54,583 nt of DNA from Megasphaera paucivorans (GCF_900103535.1 NZ_FNHQ01000018.1:1-54583); one strand, 5' to 3'; numbered from the stretch's first letter, positions 1 to 8,774 are shown. Made by a program: numbers and translations. The notes: generated from the letters alone by a model not told the origin.

Positions 1-2
1 TA

Positions 3-308
3 CCCTTGAACGCTTTTAAAACAGCAACGACAGATAGAGGAAAAGAGTTCTCCTGTTATAAATCAGTAAAAGAAAAACTAGGAATTGACATGTATTTTGC
101 AGACCCCTATTGTTCCTGGCAGCGGGGCAGCAATGAAAATTCCAATGGATTACTCAGAGAATTTTACCCTAAGAAGACCGATCTTTCTCTCGTAGACGAA
201 AAGGAACTCATACACAATGTATTTCTGATTAATTCAAGACCACGAAAATGTTTAGGTTGGAAATCTGCTATTGAAGTCTTTTTACACGAACTGTCGCACT
301 TGACTTGA
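3..308 (+). CDS. IS30-family transposase, C-terminal part (cut by window edge)
   Basis: About 100 residues of the DDE integrase core are visible. A TTDRGKEF motif carries one catalytic Asp, and an RGSNENSNGLLREFYPK motif carries the catalytic Glu. This arrangement is characteristic of IS30 transposases, which cut and join the element's ends. The frame is open to the left edge of the window, so the N-terminal part lies outside. The gene ends in TGA after the usual short C-terminus. No terminal inverted repeat of the element could be identified just downstream. Family call is firm; whether the whole copy is intact cannot be judged. Confidence 0.85.
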   Translation, partial: PLNAFKTATTDRGKEFSCYKSVKEKLGIDMYFADPYCSWQRGSNENSNGLLREFYPKKTDLSLVDEKELIHNVFLINSRPRKCLGWKSAIEVFLHELSHLT

Positions 309-488
309 CAATTCGCCATATTAAAAAAAGTATTCATAGTTATACAAATACGGCAGCCTATGATTTATAATACAAGACGGATTCGAGTTGAACTTAATCA
401 TGCGGCAACTGCAAATATATTAAGTGGAAAGATAACAGAAAACAAGCATCTATTAAAAGGAGTTCAAATAATAGATAAAATTAATTAG
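309..488 (+). other. Gene-poor spacer with a 42-codon open frame, possible remnant
   Basis: Between the transposase and the hairpin at 512 there is no recognisable gene. An ATG at 360 opens 42 codons ending in TAG at 486-488, and the same frame stays open back to the transposase stop. No ribosome binding site precedes it and the product resembles nothing I know. It could be the end of a gene interrupted by the IS30 element, or chance. The spacer from 564 to 655 shows only the ribosome binding site of the next gene. Confidence 0.25.
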
Positions 489-511
489 GGAAAAATATGT
501 AATACAATTGC

Positions 512-563
512 ATATGAAAATCCTCTTATTTTAAGATACCTTAAAATAAGAGGATTTTCATAT
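512..563. terminator. Perfect 24-bp hairpin, probable bidirectional terminator
   Basis: A 24-base arm (512-535) is exactly complementary to 540-563 across a four-base loop. The stem is AT-rich with a CCTC/GAGG core. There is no long T-run directly after it on the plus strand, so it may act in both directions or be a short mobile repeat instead of a simple terminator. It insulates the transporter operon from the transposase. Confidence 0.6.
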
Positions 564-655
564 ATTATAGGTATTTTACATACTTATATCATTTTTTTTA
601 CAAAGGTTGGTTAGTATGTATATAAGTTGAATTATTTTCAAGAAAGGAGGAACGT

Positions 656-1525
656 ATGGATACATCTTTATTATTTGTATCATCCACATTGTTTTGGACA
701 CTTTCTTCTGAACAATGGTTTCGTCTGGCAAAAACTTATGGGTTGGGGGGAATTGAGATATGGGCGCAGCAACTGGAAAGCAACAAAATTTCCGCAGAAG
801 AAGTTCGTCGTGCTGCCAGATATTATGGATTACATACAACAATACATAATTACAGTTGGGATATTAATTTGCTTTCTTTAAATCGTTCACAGCGATCGGT
901 TGCGGTTCATTTAACTAAAAAAGCGATAGAATTAGCATCCTATCTTAACTCTTTACAAGTAACGATCCATCCGGGGAAAGAGCTTTTTTGTATGCCCGGG
1001 GCTGATTATGATTTGTTATTAGCCGAATCTGCGAACAGTTTGGGCAGGTTTGCGCAAGGTCAGGGAACTACAGCATCTTTTGAAATTATGGAAAAAATAC
1101 CAAAAGAACGTGTTACGTCCGTTGAGGCAATTTATCGCATGGAAGCAGCTGGCAATAAAGCCATTTGCTGGAAATATACAGAAGATATTGCGCATTGTGA
1201 TAGTACGGAAGAAATACTGCATACAGCAGCGGTGTTAAACGGACGAATCAGTGAATTTCATTTGAGTAATAAAAAAGGAATACAACGGCATATAACGGAT
1301 ATGGCAGCAGGAGATTTCAATCTACCGGAGATAGTCAAGGAATTATCTTCATATAACATTCCTTTTATTTTGGAAGGAATGGATATATCACCTGCATCAT
1401 CGGTGTTCCATAATGCTTTATCATATTTAGGAGTTGAAAAAAAACATGAAGATAAAATGGAGAAACATGATAGTTCTTTTAACATGCTGTGTTACGGCAA
1501 CCATTCTTTTAACCGCCTGCGGTAG
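656..1525 (+). CDS. Sugar phosphate isomerase/epimerase-like TIM-barrel protein
   Basis: The 289-residue product has the pattern of the AP-endonuclease-2-like TIM barrel used by xylose-isomerase-type sugar isomerases and epimerases: an early GIEIWAQ strand, a conserved VTIHPGKE strand with a metal-type His, and a late EFHLSN strand, followed by ILEGMD. Such enzymes are cytosolic and normally bind a divalent metal. The ATG follows AGGAGG at five bases. It is the first gene of a five-gene operon with an ABC importer and a PHP hydrolase, so it probably acts on the imported compound. The last 25 codons overlap the next gene by 80 bases, which is odd: one extra A in the A8 run at 1437-1444 would end the protein at a TGA overlapping the next ATG. 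Substrate unknown. Confidence 0.75.
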   Translation: MDTSLLFVSSTLFWTLSSEQWFRLAKTYGLGGIEIWAQQLESNKISAEEVRRAARYYGLHTTIHNYSWDINLLSLNRSQRSVAVHLTKKAIELASYLNSLQVTIHPGKELFCMPGADYDLLLAESANSLGRFAQGQGTTASFEIMEKIPKERVTSVEAIYRMEAAGNKAICWKYTEDIAHCDSTEEILHTAAVLNGRISEFHLSNKKGIQRHITDMAAGDFNLPEIVKELSSYNIPFILEGMDISPASSVFHNALSYLGVEKKHEDKMEKHDSSFNMLCYGNHSFNRLR

Positions 1526-2465
1526 TGATGAGACGAATAATTCATCAGCAGCTAAGGGGGAGGTTAATTTATATACATCACAGCCAGAGGCAGATGCACA
1601 AAAATTAATTGCTTCATTTAATAAAAAATATCCCGATATAAGAATAAAAGTATTCCGCTCAGGCACTGAAGAAATTGTGAGTAAAATTATGGCTGAAAAA
1701 AAGATGGGAAAAGTTCAAGCGGATGTAGTACTGGTTTCTGATGCGGCGATATTTGAACAACTAAAAAAACGAGATATTATGGATGCATATGAATCACCGG
1801 AAGCTAAAAATATACCGGCAGAACTAGTGGATAAGGATCATACCTATGTAGGTACTAAAGTAATGGCTACGGGTATCATATATAATACGAATATTATAAA
1901 ACAGCCGCCAGTTTCTTTTAAAGACTTGCTGGCTCCTGCATATAAAAATCAGGAAATTATACCTAGTCCGCTTTATTCTGGCGCAGCAGCGTATAATTTA
2001 TCGATACTTACACGTACGTCTGGGTTGGGGTGGGATTTTTATCAAGGGTTAAAAGATAATAATGTCATGGTAGATAAAGGAAATGGGAATGTTTTAAATG
2101 CTGTAAGTGAAGGAACTAAAGGGATAGGGCTTATTGTAGATTATATGGCAATACGGGCAAAGGCCAAGGGAGCTCCAGTAGATTTTATCTATCCATCCGA
2201 AGGAGTACCGGTCATTACAGAACCGATTGGGGTAGTTAAAAATTCAACTAATGAAAATTTAGCCAAAATATTTGAGGATTTTGTTCTTTCTGAAGAGGGA
2301 CAAAAAATAACGGCAGATATAGGATATACACCGATTCGTAAAGGGATACAAGTGCCTGAAGGATTCAAATCTATTGATGAGATGAAGATTCTAGCTGGAA
2401 ATATAACGGAAATAGTTAAAAACAGGGATGTAGATAAACAAAAATTTACGGTGTTATTTCAATGA
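1446..2465 (+). CDS. ABC transporter substrate-binding lipoprotein (iron/2-aminoethylphosphonate type)
   Basis: This is a 339-residue periplasmic binding protein. A short lipoprotein signal ends in LLTAC, with the lipid-modified Cys at residue 25. The mature part starts with a VNLYTSQPEADAQKLIASF segment and contains ADVVLVSD and GIIYNT, the pattern of the FbpA/AfuA and 2-aminoethylphosphonate binding-protein group. I prefer ATG 1446, twelve bases after AGGAG; a TTG at 1434 is also in frame but sits directly on that motif. The stop overlaps the permease start in an ATGA. The family includes binders of ferric iron, phosphonates, sugar phosphates and polyamines, so the ligand cannot be read from sequence. 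Neighbouring sugar isomerase and PHP hydrolase genes argue for an organic, possibly phosphorylated, ligand and against free iron. Confidence 0.85.
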   Translation: MKIKWRNMIVLLTCCVTATILLTACGSDETNNSSAAKGEVNLYTSQPEADAQKLIASFNKKYPDIRIKVFRSGTEEIVSKIMAEKKMGKVQADVVLVSDAAIFEQLKKRDIMDAYESPEAKNIPAELVDKDHTYVGTKVMATGIIYNTNIIKQPPVSFKDLLAPAYKNQEIIPSPLYSGAAAYNLSILTRTSGLGWDFYQGLKDNNVMVDKGNGNVLNAVSEGTKGIGLIVDYMAIRAKAKGAPVDFIYPSEGVPVITEPIGVVKNSTNENLAKIFEDFVLSEEGQKITADIGYTPIRKGIQVPEGFKSIDEMKILAGNITEIVKNRDVDKQKFTVLFQ

Positions 2466-4147
2466 ATATAAAAAAATATATAAATTTTTCAATATCGTTA
2501 AAAAATTTATTGATAGGAACCATTGCATTGTTTTTGTTTATGTTCCCGGTAATACGGCTTATTTTGCTTTCTATATCGACAGAATCCCAAACTTGGACAT
2601 TTGCGCAATATAAAATTTTGATTACTGATATAAGAGCAGAAGCAGCTATTTGGAATACGGTATATATTTCATTTGCGGCATCTTTCATTTCTGCGGCTGG
2701 AGGTATTATTACAGCATTTTTTGTAGCATATACTAATTTACGGCATAAAAATATCATTGAATTATTGGTGTTTTTACCCTTTGTGATTCCTGCATATGTG
2801 ATAACCTTGTCATGGACGGAATTAACCGCTTCTAATGGTTTTTTGTCGATGGTATTGGAAAAGATAGGCATATCTCCTATCAATTTATATTCTGCAGGAG
2901 GAATTATTGTTGTACTGGGAATTTGCCATATTTCAGTTGTTTATGCGGCAGTTGTACATATGTTACGAAAGGTGCCGCTGGAAACAAGATGGACAGCTCA
3001 GGTTTCGGGGTGTCCCGTATGGAAGTCATTGATTAAAATAGATTTACCAATGGTTATGCCAGCTGTTGCCGGGGGTACTGCATTAGCTTTTTTGGCAGAT
3101 ATAGATAATTTTGCGGTTCCTGCTTTTTTGGGAATTTCTTCTAATATTCCTGTATTAAGTACATATATTTATGAGAAAGTAATAAGTTTTGGACCTGATT
3201 CATTTGCCTATGGAGCCGTTTTATCTGTCATTTTGTCGGGCATTGCATTAAGCGGAGCTGGTTTAGCGTCTATGATGAGTCATAAAGAAAAAATTATGGA
3301 AAATGCACAAGAAGATTATGCTATCCGTATTTCATTTTCTTCTAAGAAGCGGCAGTTGATAGAGGGGGGAATTTTTTTCGTACTGGCATTGTTCAGCATT
3401 ATTCCTTTTATCTATATGGCAGGTAATGCAATGGTGACAGGGAGTATACTTTCTGCGACTCCATTTAATTTAACATGGGATAATTATTATTTTGTTTTTA
3501 CAAATAATGGGTTGAGGGAAGCAGTATGTAATAGTTTTTTTATGGCGGGAACGGCGATGGTTCTTTGTCTGGGGATGGGAACATTGATTGCTTATTTTTT
3601 GGTACGGGATCATTCCAGGGCAGCTGTGTTTTTAAGTCAATGTGCTTCTATAACGTACTCTGTCCCGGGAATCGTATTGGCGCTGGCACTTATTTTTTAT
3701 TGGTCTCAACCTGTTCCCGGAATCAATACAGGCCTATATGGATCGTATAGTATTCTTATTTTAGGATATGTGACACGGTATATGATTATTCAAATTAAAA
3801 ATAGTGCCGCTGCGTTTGCAACCATTTCTGAAGTATCGGAGCAAGCGGCTTTAATATCAGGAAGTTCGTATATTCGGATGTGGGTTGCTGTTATTGTGCC
3901 ACAATTGGTGGCGCCGGCATTATCAGGCGCATTTTTTATTTTTTTGTCAGCATTTACAGAACTTACCATGTCTTCGGTTATGTCTTCTGCTTCTACTAAA
4001 ACAATTGGTCTTGCTATATTTAATCTGCAGCAAGGGGGGGATTATAATTTAGCGGCAGCTGTTTCCATTATTCTTATTATTATAATAGCAATTGTATTAG
4101 GGATACAGAAGATTTTTGAAGAATGGTATACAAAAAGGGGAATATGA
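2462..4147 (+). CDS. ABC transporter permease, two fused membrane domains (FbpB-like)
   Basis: The 561-residue inner-membrane protein contains two homologous permease halves, roughly residues 10-270 and 300-560, with about twelve hydrophobic segments in total. Each half carries an EAA-like loop that docks on the ATPase: near PLETRWTAQVSGCPVWKS in the first and EVSEQAALISGSSYIRMW in the second. Fused permeases of this size are typical of ferric-iron and 2-aminoethylphosphonate importers. It starts at an ATGA overlap with the binding protein and ends overlapping the ATPase start, so the three are translationally coupled. Only one permease gene is present, as expected for a fused form. Confidence 0.9.
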   Translation: MNIKKYINFSISLKNLLIGTIALFLFMFPVIRLILLSISTESQTWTFAQYKILITDIRAEAAIWNTVYISFAASFISAAGGIITAFFVAYTNLRHKNIIELLVFLPFVIPAYVITLSWTELTASNGFLSMVLEKIGISPINLYSAGGIIVVLGICHISVVYAAVVHMLRKVPLETRWTAQVSGCPVWKSLIKIDLPMVMPAVAGGTALAFLADIDNFAVPAFLGISSNIPVLSTYIYEKVISFGPDSFAYGAVLSVILSGIALSGAGLASMMSHKEKIMENAQEDYAIRISFSSKKRQLIEGGIFFVLALFSIIPFIYMAGNAMVTGSILSATPFNLTWDNYYFVFTNNGLREAVCNSFFMAGTAMVLCLGMGTLIAYFLVRDHSRAAVFLSQCASITYSVPGIVLALALIFYWSQPVPGINTGLYGSYSILILGYVTRYMIIQIKNSAAAFATISEVSEQAALISGSSYIRMWVAVIVPQLVAPALSGAFFIFLSAFTELTMSSVMSSASTKTIGLAIFNLQQGGDYNLAAAVSIILIIIIAIVLGIQKIFEEWYTKRGI

Positions 4148-5175
4148 TTGCAATGAGTCTTGTTATTGATAGGATTTCTATGAATTATGGACATACAAAA
4201 GTACTGGATAACGTATCTGCTATTATTCAGAAGGGGGAATTCCTTTCCATATTAGGCCATTCCGGCTGTGGAAAAACTACTCTCCTTAAAATTTTGGCAG
4301 GTTTTATCAAACCGGCAGAAGGCCAAATTTTATTACATGATGTTTTATATTCTAATAACAGAAAAATTGTATCGCCGGGAAAAAGAGACATGGGAATGGT
4401 GTTTCAGTCCTTTGCTTTATGGCCTCATATGACCATTAGACAGCATATCGAATTTCCGCTGCAATGTCGAAGCAGCCGGTGGAGATCAAAGAAAGAACAG
4501 GAAAAAGCCGTTGAAAATGCGTTGGAAATAACCGGACTTACGGAGTTGCAGCAGCGATATCCGCATCAGCTATCGGGGGGGCAGCGGCAGCGGGTGTCTT
4601 TGGCACGAGCCATTGCCGCAAGACCGTCTCTGCTTCTTATGGATGAACCTCTTTCGGCACTAGATATTGACTTACGTGTTTCTATGAGAAAAGAAATTCG
4701 GCGTATTCATCAATTGATCGGTACCACTGTGATTTTTGTTACGCATGATCAGGGAGAGGCACTTTCTTTATCTGATCGGATTATGGTACTTCATAAAGGA
4801 TGTGTAGAACAGATAGGAACACCAGAGGAAATCTATCTTCATCCGCAGACACCCTTTACAGCTGCGTTTATTGGAAGATGTAATTTTATTAAAGGTGAAT
4901 GGCAAGGGACTTCATTTCATTCTGCCGACGGTAAATTGTTTTATCAAGGAGACATCGCCGATATTTTTCATCAACAGCAGATATGTCCACTTCGACCGGA
5001 ACAACTTCATATTATTCGAAGTGGCAGCGGATTGGCTGGAATTATTAAGGAAAAGCAATATATAGGCAGGGAAATTCATTATGTCGTATCTTGTAAGGAA
5101 AACATGTTTAATGTATATGCGCCGACAGAAGAAAATTATGCCATAGGAGAGGAGCTGTATCTTAATTGCCAGTAA
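4144..5175 (+). CDS. ABC transporter ATP-binding protein
   Basis: This 343-residue ATPase drives the importer. It has a Walker A motif GHSGCGKTT (residues 38-46), a Q-loop in MVFQSFALWP, the signature LSGGQRQR, Walker B LLLMDEPLSALD and the switch His in FVTHDQGEA. A C-terminal region of about 100 residues is a regulatory TOBE-like domain, as in Fbp/Pot-type ATPases. ATG 4144 is chosen because it follows AGGGG at four bases and overlaps the permease stop; an upstream in-frame ATG at 4123 has no better site. The last codons overlap the PHP gene by ten bases. Confidence 0.92.
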   Translation: MIAMSLVIDRISMNYGHTKVLDNVSAIIQKGEFLSILGHSGCGKTTLLKILAGFIKPAEGQILLHDVLYSNNRKIVSPGKRDMGMVFQSFALWPHMTIRQHIEFPLQCRSSRWRSKKEQEKAVENALEITGLTELQQRYPHQLSGGQRQRVSLARAIAARPSLLLMDEPLSALDIDLRVSMRKEIRRIHQLIGTTVIFVTHDQGEALSLSDRIMVLHKGCVEQIGTPEEIYLHPQTPFTAAFIGRCNFIKGEWQGTSFHSADGKLFYQGDIADIFHQQQICPLRPEQLHIIRSGSGLAGIIKEKQYIGREIHYVVSCKENMFNVYAPTEENYAIGEELYLNCQ

Positions 5176-5882
5176 AATCATTATTTGATTTGCATACCCA
5201 TACCGTTGCCAGTGGACATGCATATAGTACGTTGAAAGAAAATTTGGCAGCGGCTAAAGCAAAGGGGCTCATAGCAATGGGAACATCTGATCATAGCCCT
5301 GGAATGCCGGGCAGTGCAGAAAAAACTTTTTTTCAAAACTATCGTATTTTCCCAAAAAGTGTAAACGGTATCCGTCTTTTAAAAGGAATGGAGGTCAATA
5401 TTACTGATTTTGAAGGAAATTTAGATGGAGGTCAGGTTATGAGAGAAATGGAGTATGTCATTGCAAGTCTTCATTCTCACTCTATTCAGCCGGGATCAGC
5501 AGAAGAAAATACACAAGCGGTTATTGGCGCAATGAAAAATCCTTGGGTAAAAATTATAGGACATCTTGATGATGGGCGGTATCCTATGGATTACGAAAAA
5601 GTTGTACAAGCCGCATCCAGTTTTGGAGTAGCGTTGGAACTCAATAACAGTTCTCTATTAGATTCTTCAGCCAGGGAAAACGGAAGGCATTGGGGGCGTA
5701 TTTTGATTCAACAGGCGGCAATACATCATTCATATATAGTTATGGGAAGTGATGCACACATTTGGTGTGATGTAGGGCGAATGGATGAAGCACAAAAAGT
5801 AATTGAAGAAATATCTTTTCCTAATGAAAAAATTTTAAATTATACGCAAAGCGGTTTGGAATGGATTCTTCGTAAGCGATAA
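5166..5882 (+). CDS. PHP-domain phosphatase/phosphoesterase
   Basis: The 238-residue product is a PHP-fold metal hydrolase of the YcdX/histidinol-phosphatase-like group. It has the four metal-binding motifs in order: FDLHTHT near the start, SDHSPG, the Glu of GMEVNI followed by ASLHSH, GHLDD, and a final MGSDAHIW. Such proteins remove phosphate from small molecules in the cytosol using a trinuclear metal centre. Translation appears to start at TTG 5166, inside the end of the ATPase gene, about thirteen bases after GGAGAGG. As the last gene of the transporter operon it suggests that the imported compound is, or becomes, a phosphate ester. The exact substrate is unknown. Confidence 0.85.
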   Translation: MPVKSLFDLHTHTVASGHAYSTLKENLAAAKAKGLIAMGTSDHSPGMPGSAEKTFFQNYRIFPKSVNGIRLLKGMEVNITDFEGNLDGGQVMREMEYVIASLHSHSIQPGSAEENTQAVIGAMKNPWVKIIGHLDDGRYPMDYEKVVQAASSFGVALELNNSSLLDSSARENGRHWGRILIQQAAIHHSYIVMGSDAHIWCDVGRMDEAQKVIEEISFPNEKILNYTQSGLEWILRKR

Positions 5883-5988
5883 ATACCAGTGAATTTCAAG
5901 GTAAACCATATATGGTTATGAACCACATAAAAAATTCAACAGGCTAATCTATTTTTCGTTATTTAGAAAATATGAACGATGTCTGGAT

Positions 5989-6837
5989 TTAATCTACTAT
6001 TTTGGGTTTTCCTATATCTCCCGTTGTTCCCTGGCGTGGAGAAGTTCGAAAAAGATTTTTCCAAGCGCGATAGAAGGTAGAGTAGTTTCGAAAACCACTG
6101 TCATAGCAGACTGTTGTAAGAGGAAATCCTTGTTGAATTAGATTGCGCGCAAGGAGAAGTCGTTTGGTTGTAATATAATTTGCCAAAGAATACCCTGTTT
6201 CATTTTTGAACAGATGCATAAGATAGTCGGGACTGATATAAAAAAGAGAGGCAATGTCTGGGATAGAGAGGTCATTTGTCAGATGTGTATTTATATATTC
6301 TATGATAGTTTGTATTTTACCATTTTGGTTTCCTGTTTTGACGTAACCGATGTGATGTTCACGGACGTCTCGAGCCAGGAAAAGCATGAACTCCAGAAAA
6401 AGAGTTTGCTGTAAAATAGGACTATCTTCTTTTTTTTCATTAAAGGCTTGGCGTATGCGGCATGAAATTCCGTATATATTGCTGACTTCTTGAGGTTGCC
6501 GAAGAACATGGGAACGAGCTTCACTAAATATGCAGGATAAATCGCAGCCTTGCTTGCGGTACACTTCAAAAAACATAGGAGACAAGTAGGCTATTATGCG
6601 TTCATAGTTGGCCGTGTTGTGGACAATTGGACGATGAAGCTGTCCTGCTTGTACGAGAACAATATCATAAGGCTGGAGCGAATATGTTTTTCCTTCTATT
6701 TCATATTGCACATCGCCTTGAAAAAAAAGAGTAATTTTGTCAAAATCATGATAATGATAAGGAAATTTTTGATCTGTACGGTCTGAAATATAAAATAAAC
6801 GCAATTGTTCAGCAAGATAGCCTATTTTTTGATACAT
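5989..6837 (-). CDS. AraC-family transcriptional regulator
   Basis: The 282-residue protein has an N-terminal cupin-like sensing domain (about residues 20-95, with YHYHDFDKITL and a QPYDIVLVQAGQLHRP strand) and a C-terminal pair of helix-turn-helix motifs (about residues 180-275, including SIPDIASLFYISPDYLMHLFK and a final TVCYDSGFRNYSTFYRAWK). It is a DNA-binding regulator that should respond to a small ligand. It converges on the transporter operon and diverges from dapF. It may control the transporter operon, itself or both, but the sequence does not show which. ATG 6837 follows a GGAGG site. Confidence 0.88.
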   Translation of the reverse strand: MYQKIGYLAEQLRLFYISDRTDQKFPYHYHDFDKITLFFQGDVQYEIEGKTYSLQPYDIVLVQAGQLHRPIVHNTANYERIIAYLSPMFFEVYRKQGCDLSCIFSEARSHVLRQPQEVSNIYGISCRIRQAFNEKKEDSPILQQTLFLEFMLFLARDVREHHIGYVKTGNQNGKIQTIIEYINTHLTNDLSIPDIASLFYISPDYLMHLFKNETGYSLANYITTKRLLLARNLIQQGFPLTTVCYDSGFRNYSTFYRAWKNLFRTSPRQGTTGDIGKPKIVD

Positions 6838-6870
6838 AACAGCCTCCTCGATATGACAGGATTTGCAATA

Positions 6871-6900
6871 ATTATAGCATTATTTTCATATAATTACCAA
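6871..6900 (-). promoter_or_regulatory. Probable sigma-70 promoter of the AraC regulator
   Basis: On the minus strand TTGGTA (6900-6895) is followed after 18 bases by a perfect TATAAT (6876-6871), 34 bases before the regulator's start codon. A TATAAT at 6912-6917 on the plus strand, with a weak -35, may serve dapF, so the two promoters would overlap. Confidence 0.5.
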
Positions 6901-6967
6901 TTTCGGTTATGTATAATAGAAATCGTAAAGAAATTATGTCATAGCTGGTATGGAGGGAAACAAATTA

Positions 6968-7807
6968 ATGAAATTCGTTAAAATGCATGGTTTAGGCAAT
7001 GATTTTGTTTTTTTTGAAGATAAAAATGGGTCTGGCAAAGATTTTTCTCAGTTGGCAGTGCAGCTTTGTGATCGACATACAGGTATTGGTGCTGATGGTA
7101 TTATAGTTATTGTACCAAGCGATAAGGCTGATGTGCGTATGCGCATTATTAATGCCGATGGTAGTGAAGCTGAAATGTGTGGCAATGGAATTCGGTGTTT
7201 TGCTAAATATGTTTATGACCATCAAATCATTGATAAAAAGCAATTTACCATAGAAACATTAGCCGGTATCATGAAACCGGAGGTCATTATTGGGAATGAC
7301 GGCAAAGTTAGCCTTGTCACAATCAATATGGGGAAACCATTTACAGACCGTGCGCTCATTCCAATGAACGGACCTGCGGGGCCGGTTGTGGATGAACCGA
7401 TTAATATTGACGGAACAGTCTATAAAATAACCAGTCTCTTAATGGGAGTCCCGCATACGATGACATATATGCGCGATGTAGATACTGTTGACTTACCTGT
7501 ATTAGGACCAAAATTTGAAACAAATCCATTATTTCCACGTAAAACTAATATGAATTTTATTCAAGTAGTTGATAATAAAACAATAAAAGTTCGCACGTGG
7601 GAACGCGGAGCAGGAGCAACACTGGCGTGTGGTACGGGGTCTTGTGCTTGTGCGGTGGGATCCTATCTCAATGGATTTACAGGTCGCAGTGTTGATGTAA
7701 ATTTATATTTGGGGACTCTTCATATTGAATATAACGAAGAAGATGGCAACGTATATATGACCGGACCGGCGGCAGTTTCATTTGAAGGGGAATGGATGGA
7801 TGAATAA
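6968..7807 (+). CDS. dapF: Diaminopimelate epimerase
   Basis: DapF converts LL- to meso-diaminopimelate in the cytosol for lysine and peptidoglycan synthesis. The 279-residue product has both catalytic cysteines in their motifs: C71 in EMCGNGIRC and C221 in ACGTGSCACA. It also opens with the family-typical MKFVKMHGLGNDFV. I start it at ATG 6968, ten bases after GGAGGG; an in-frame ATG at 6950 would add six non-conserved residues. Length is normal. It is a single gene, divergent from the AraC regulator and convergent with the next gene, and not in a lysine operon here. Confidence 0.97.
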   Translation: MKFVKMHGLGNDFVFFEDKNGSGKDFSQLAVQLCDRHTGIGADGIIVIVPSDKADVRMRIINADGSEAEMCGNGIRCFAKYVYDHQIIDKKQFTIETLAGIMKPEVIIGNDGKVSLVTINMGKPFTDRALIPMNGPAGPVVDEPINIDGTVYKITSLLMGVPHTMTYMRDVDTVDLPVLGPKFETNPLFPRKTNMNFIQVVDNKTIKVRTWERGAGATLACGTGSCACAVGSYLNGFTGRSVDVNLYLGTLHIEYNEEDGNVYMTGPAAVSFEGEWMDE

Positions 7808-7811
7808 ATTT

Positions 7812-8735
7812 TTATCCGAAAATCCGAAATATCCATTGGTTTATAAATTGTAGAATTTTTATTAAGATTGCATCGGGGGAATCCATTTGTTTTTGAGGGA
7901 ACAGCTCATTGCCGGTAATAGTGTATGATGTTTCCCGGCCCTGTTCATCCGGAGCGGTACGTATTTTTACGTATAGCTCCGGTTTTTTGTCTTTTGGAAT
8001 ATATACAGCGAATGTTGCCAATGTCTGAATTGCACGCGGGGTGCTGCCGGTCCGCCAGATACTATTATCGGGACCGTCATGGCGATCTTGGCTGAAAGCG
8101 ATAAAATCTGACAATGTATAAGGTGGTTTTCCTGTTTGGAGAAGTTCGTTGATGCGGGAGTATCGGGTGAGACTTGATTTTCCGATAGTTATATTGGATT
8201 TCTGTAAATCGGGGTCAAGATAGTGATTGGTATGAGCTAATATATTATTCTGCTGTATGTTTATTTTATAGTTTCCGTTATCGGCAATTTCGATACTTGC
8301 TATTTTATCAGCATCTGCCAAAAGAATAAATTTTGGACCTAGAAATAATTCTCTATGAGATAAGGCTTCATCAACATTACTGCATTCTCCCAGCATTACC
8401 TTTAAAAGGGATTGCTTGGCATGAAGCATCTGATTTCGTTCTTTCTTTGGGATAGAAGAAGCAGAAGCAGAAAAAACGACAAGTCCTTTTTCATTTATAC
8501 CACCGCGGAGAGAACGTTTTTTCATATCACCGGCGAAAATACCGTAATAACGATAGGGGCTATCTTCGATAAGTCGCATTTCCTGCCATTGCGGCTGCCA
8601 ATCTCGATTTTTAACGATGAGCGTGCCACCGCCCTTTACCCATGGAGCACCGGTTGCGGCAAAAAGAGTACAAGCAGAGGCAGATACGGTGTTTGCGATA
8701 CAGATTATAAGACATATACTTGTTTTCCATATCAT
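7812..8735 (-). CDS. Exported Ntn hydrolase, choloylglycine hydrolase / C45 acyltransferase type
   Basis: The 307-residue product begins with a hydrophobic signal sequence ending in ASA, directly followed by a Cys at residue 22 (ASACTLFAATG). This matches N-terminal-nucleophile amidases whose mature chain starts with the catalytic Cys. Further family marks are TLIVKNRDWQP, supplying the usual Asn-Arg-Asp, the GGINEKGLVVF strand and an AHTNHYLDPD segment. The relatives hydrolyse amide bonds in penicillin V, bile-acid conjugates or N-acyl compounds. Signal removal would itself expose the nucleophile, so the enzyme would act in the periplasm. Substrate not predictable. Confidence 0.8.
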   Translation of the reverse strand: MIWKTSICLIICIANTVSASACTLFAATGAPWVKGGGTLIVKNRDWQPQWQEMRLIEDSPYRYYGIFAGDMKKRSLRGGINEKGLVVFSASASSIPKKERNQMLHAKQSLLKVMLGECSNVDEALSHRELFLGPKFILLADADKIASIEIADNGNYKINIQQNNILAHTNHYLDPDLQKSNITIGKSSLTRYSRINELLQTGKPPYTLSDFIAFSQDRHDGPDNSIWRTGSTPRAIQTLATFAVYIPKDKKPELYVKIRTAPDEQGRETSYTITGNELFPQKQMDSPDAILIKILQFINQWIFRIFG

Positions 8736-8774
8736 CTACATCACTCACTTTACTAGGAGAATATAACAATCCTA

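Noticed and set aside
5904-5917. Palindrome AACCATATATGGTT between convergent genes
   Set aside because: Fourteen AT-rich bases in a spacer with no promoter; chance is likely.
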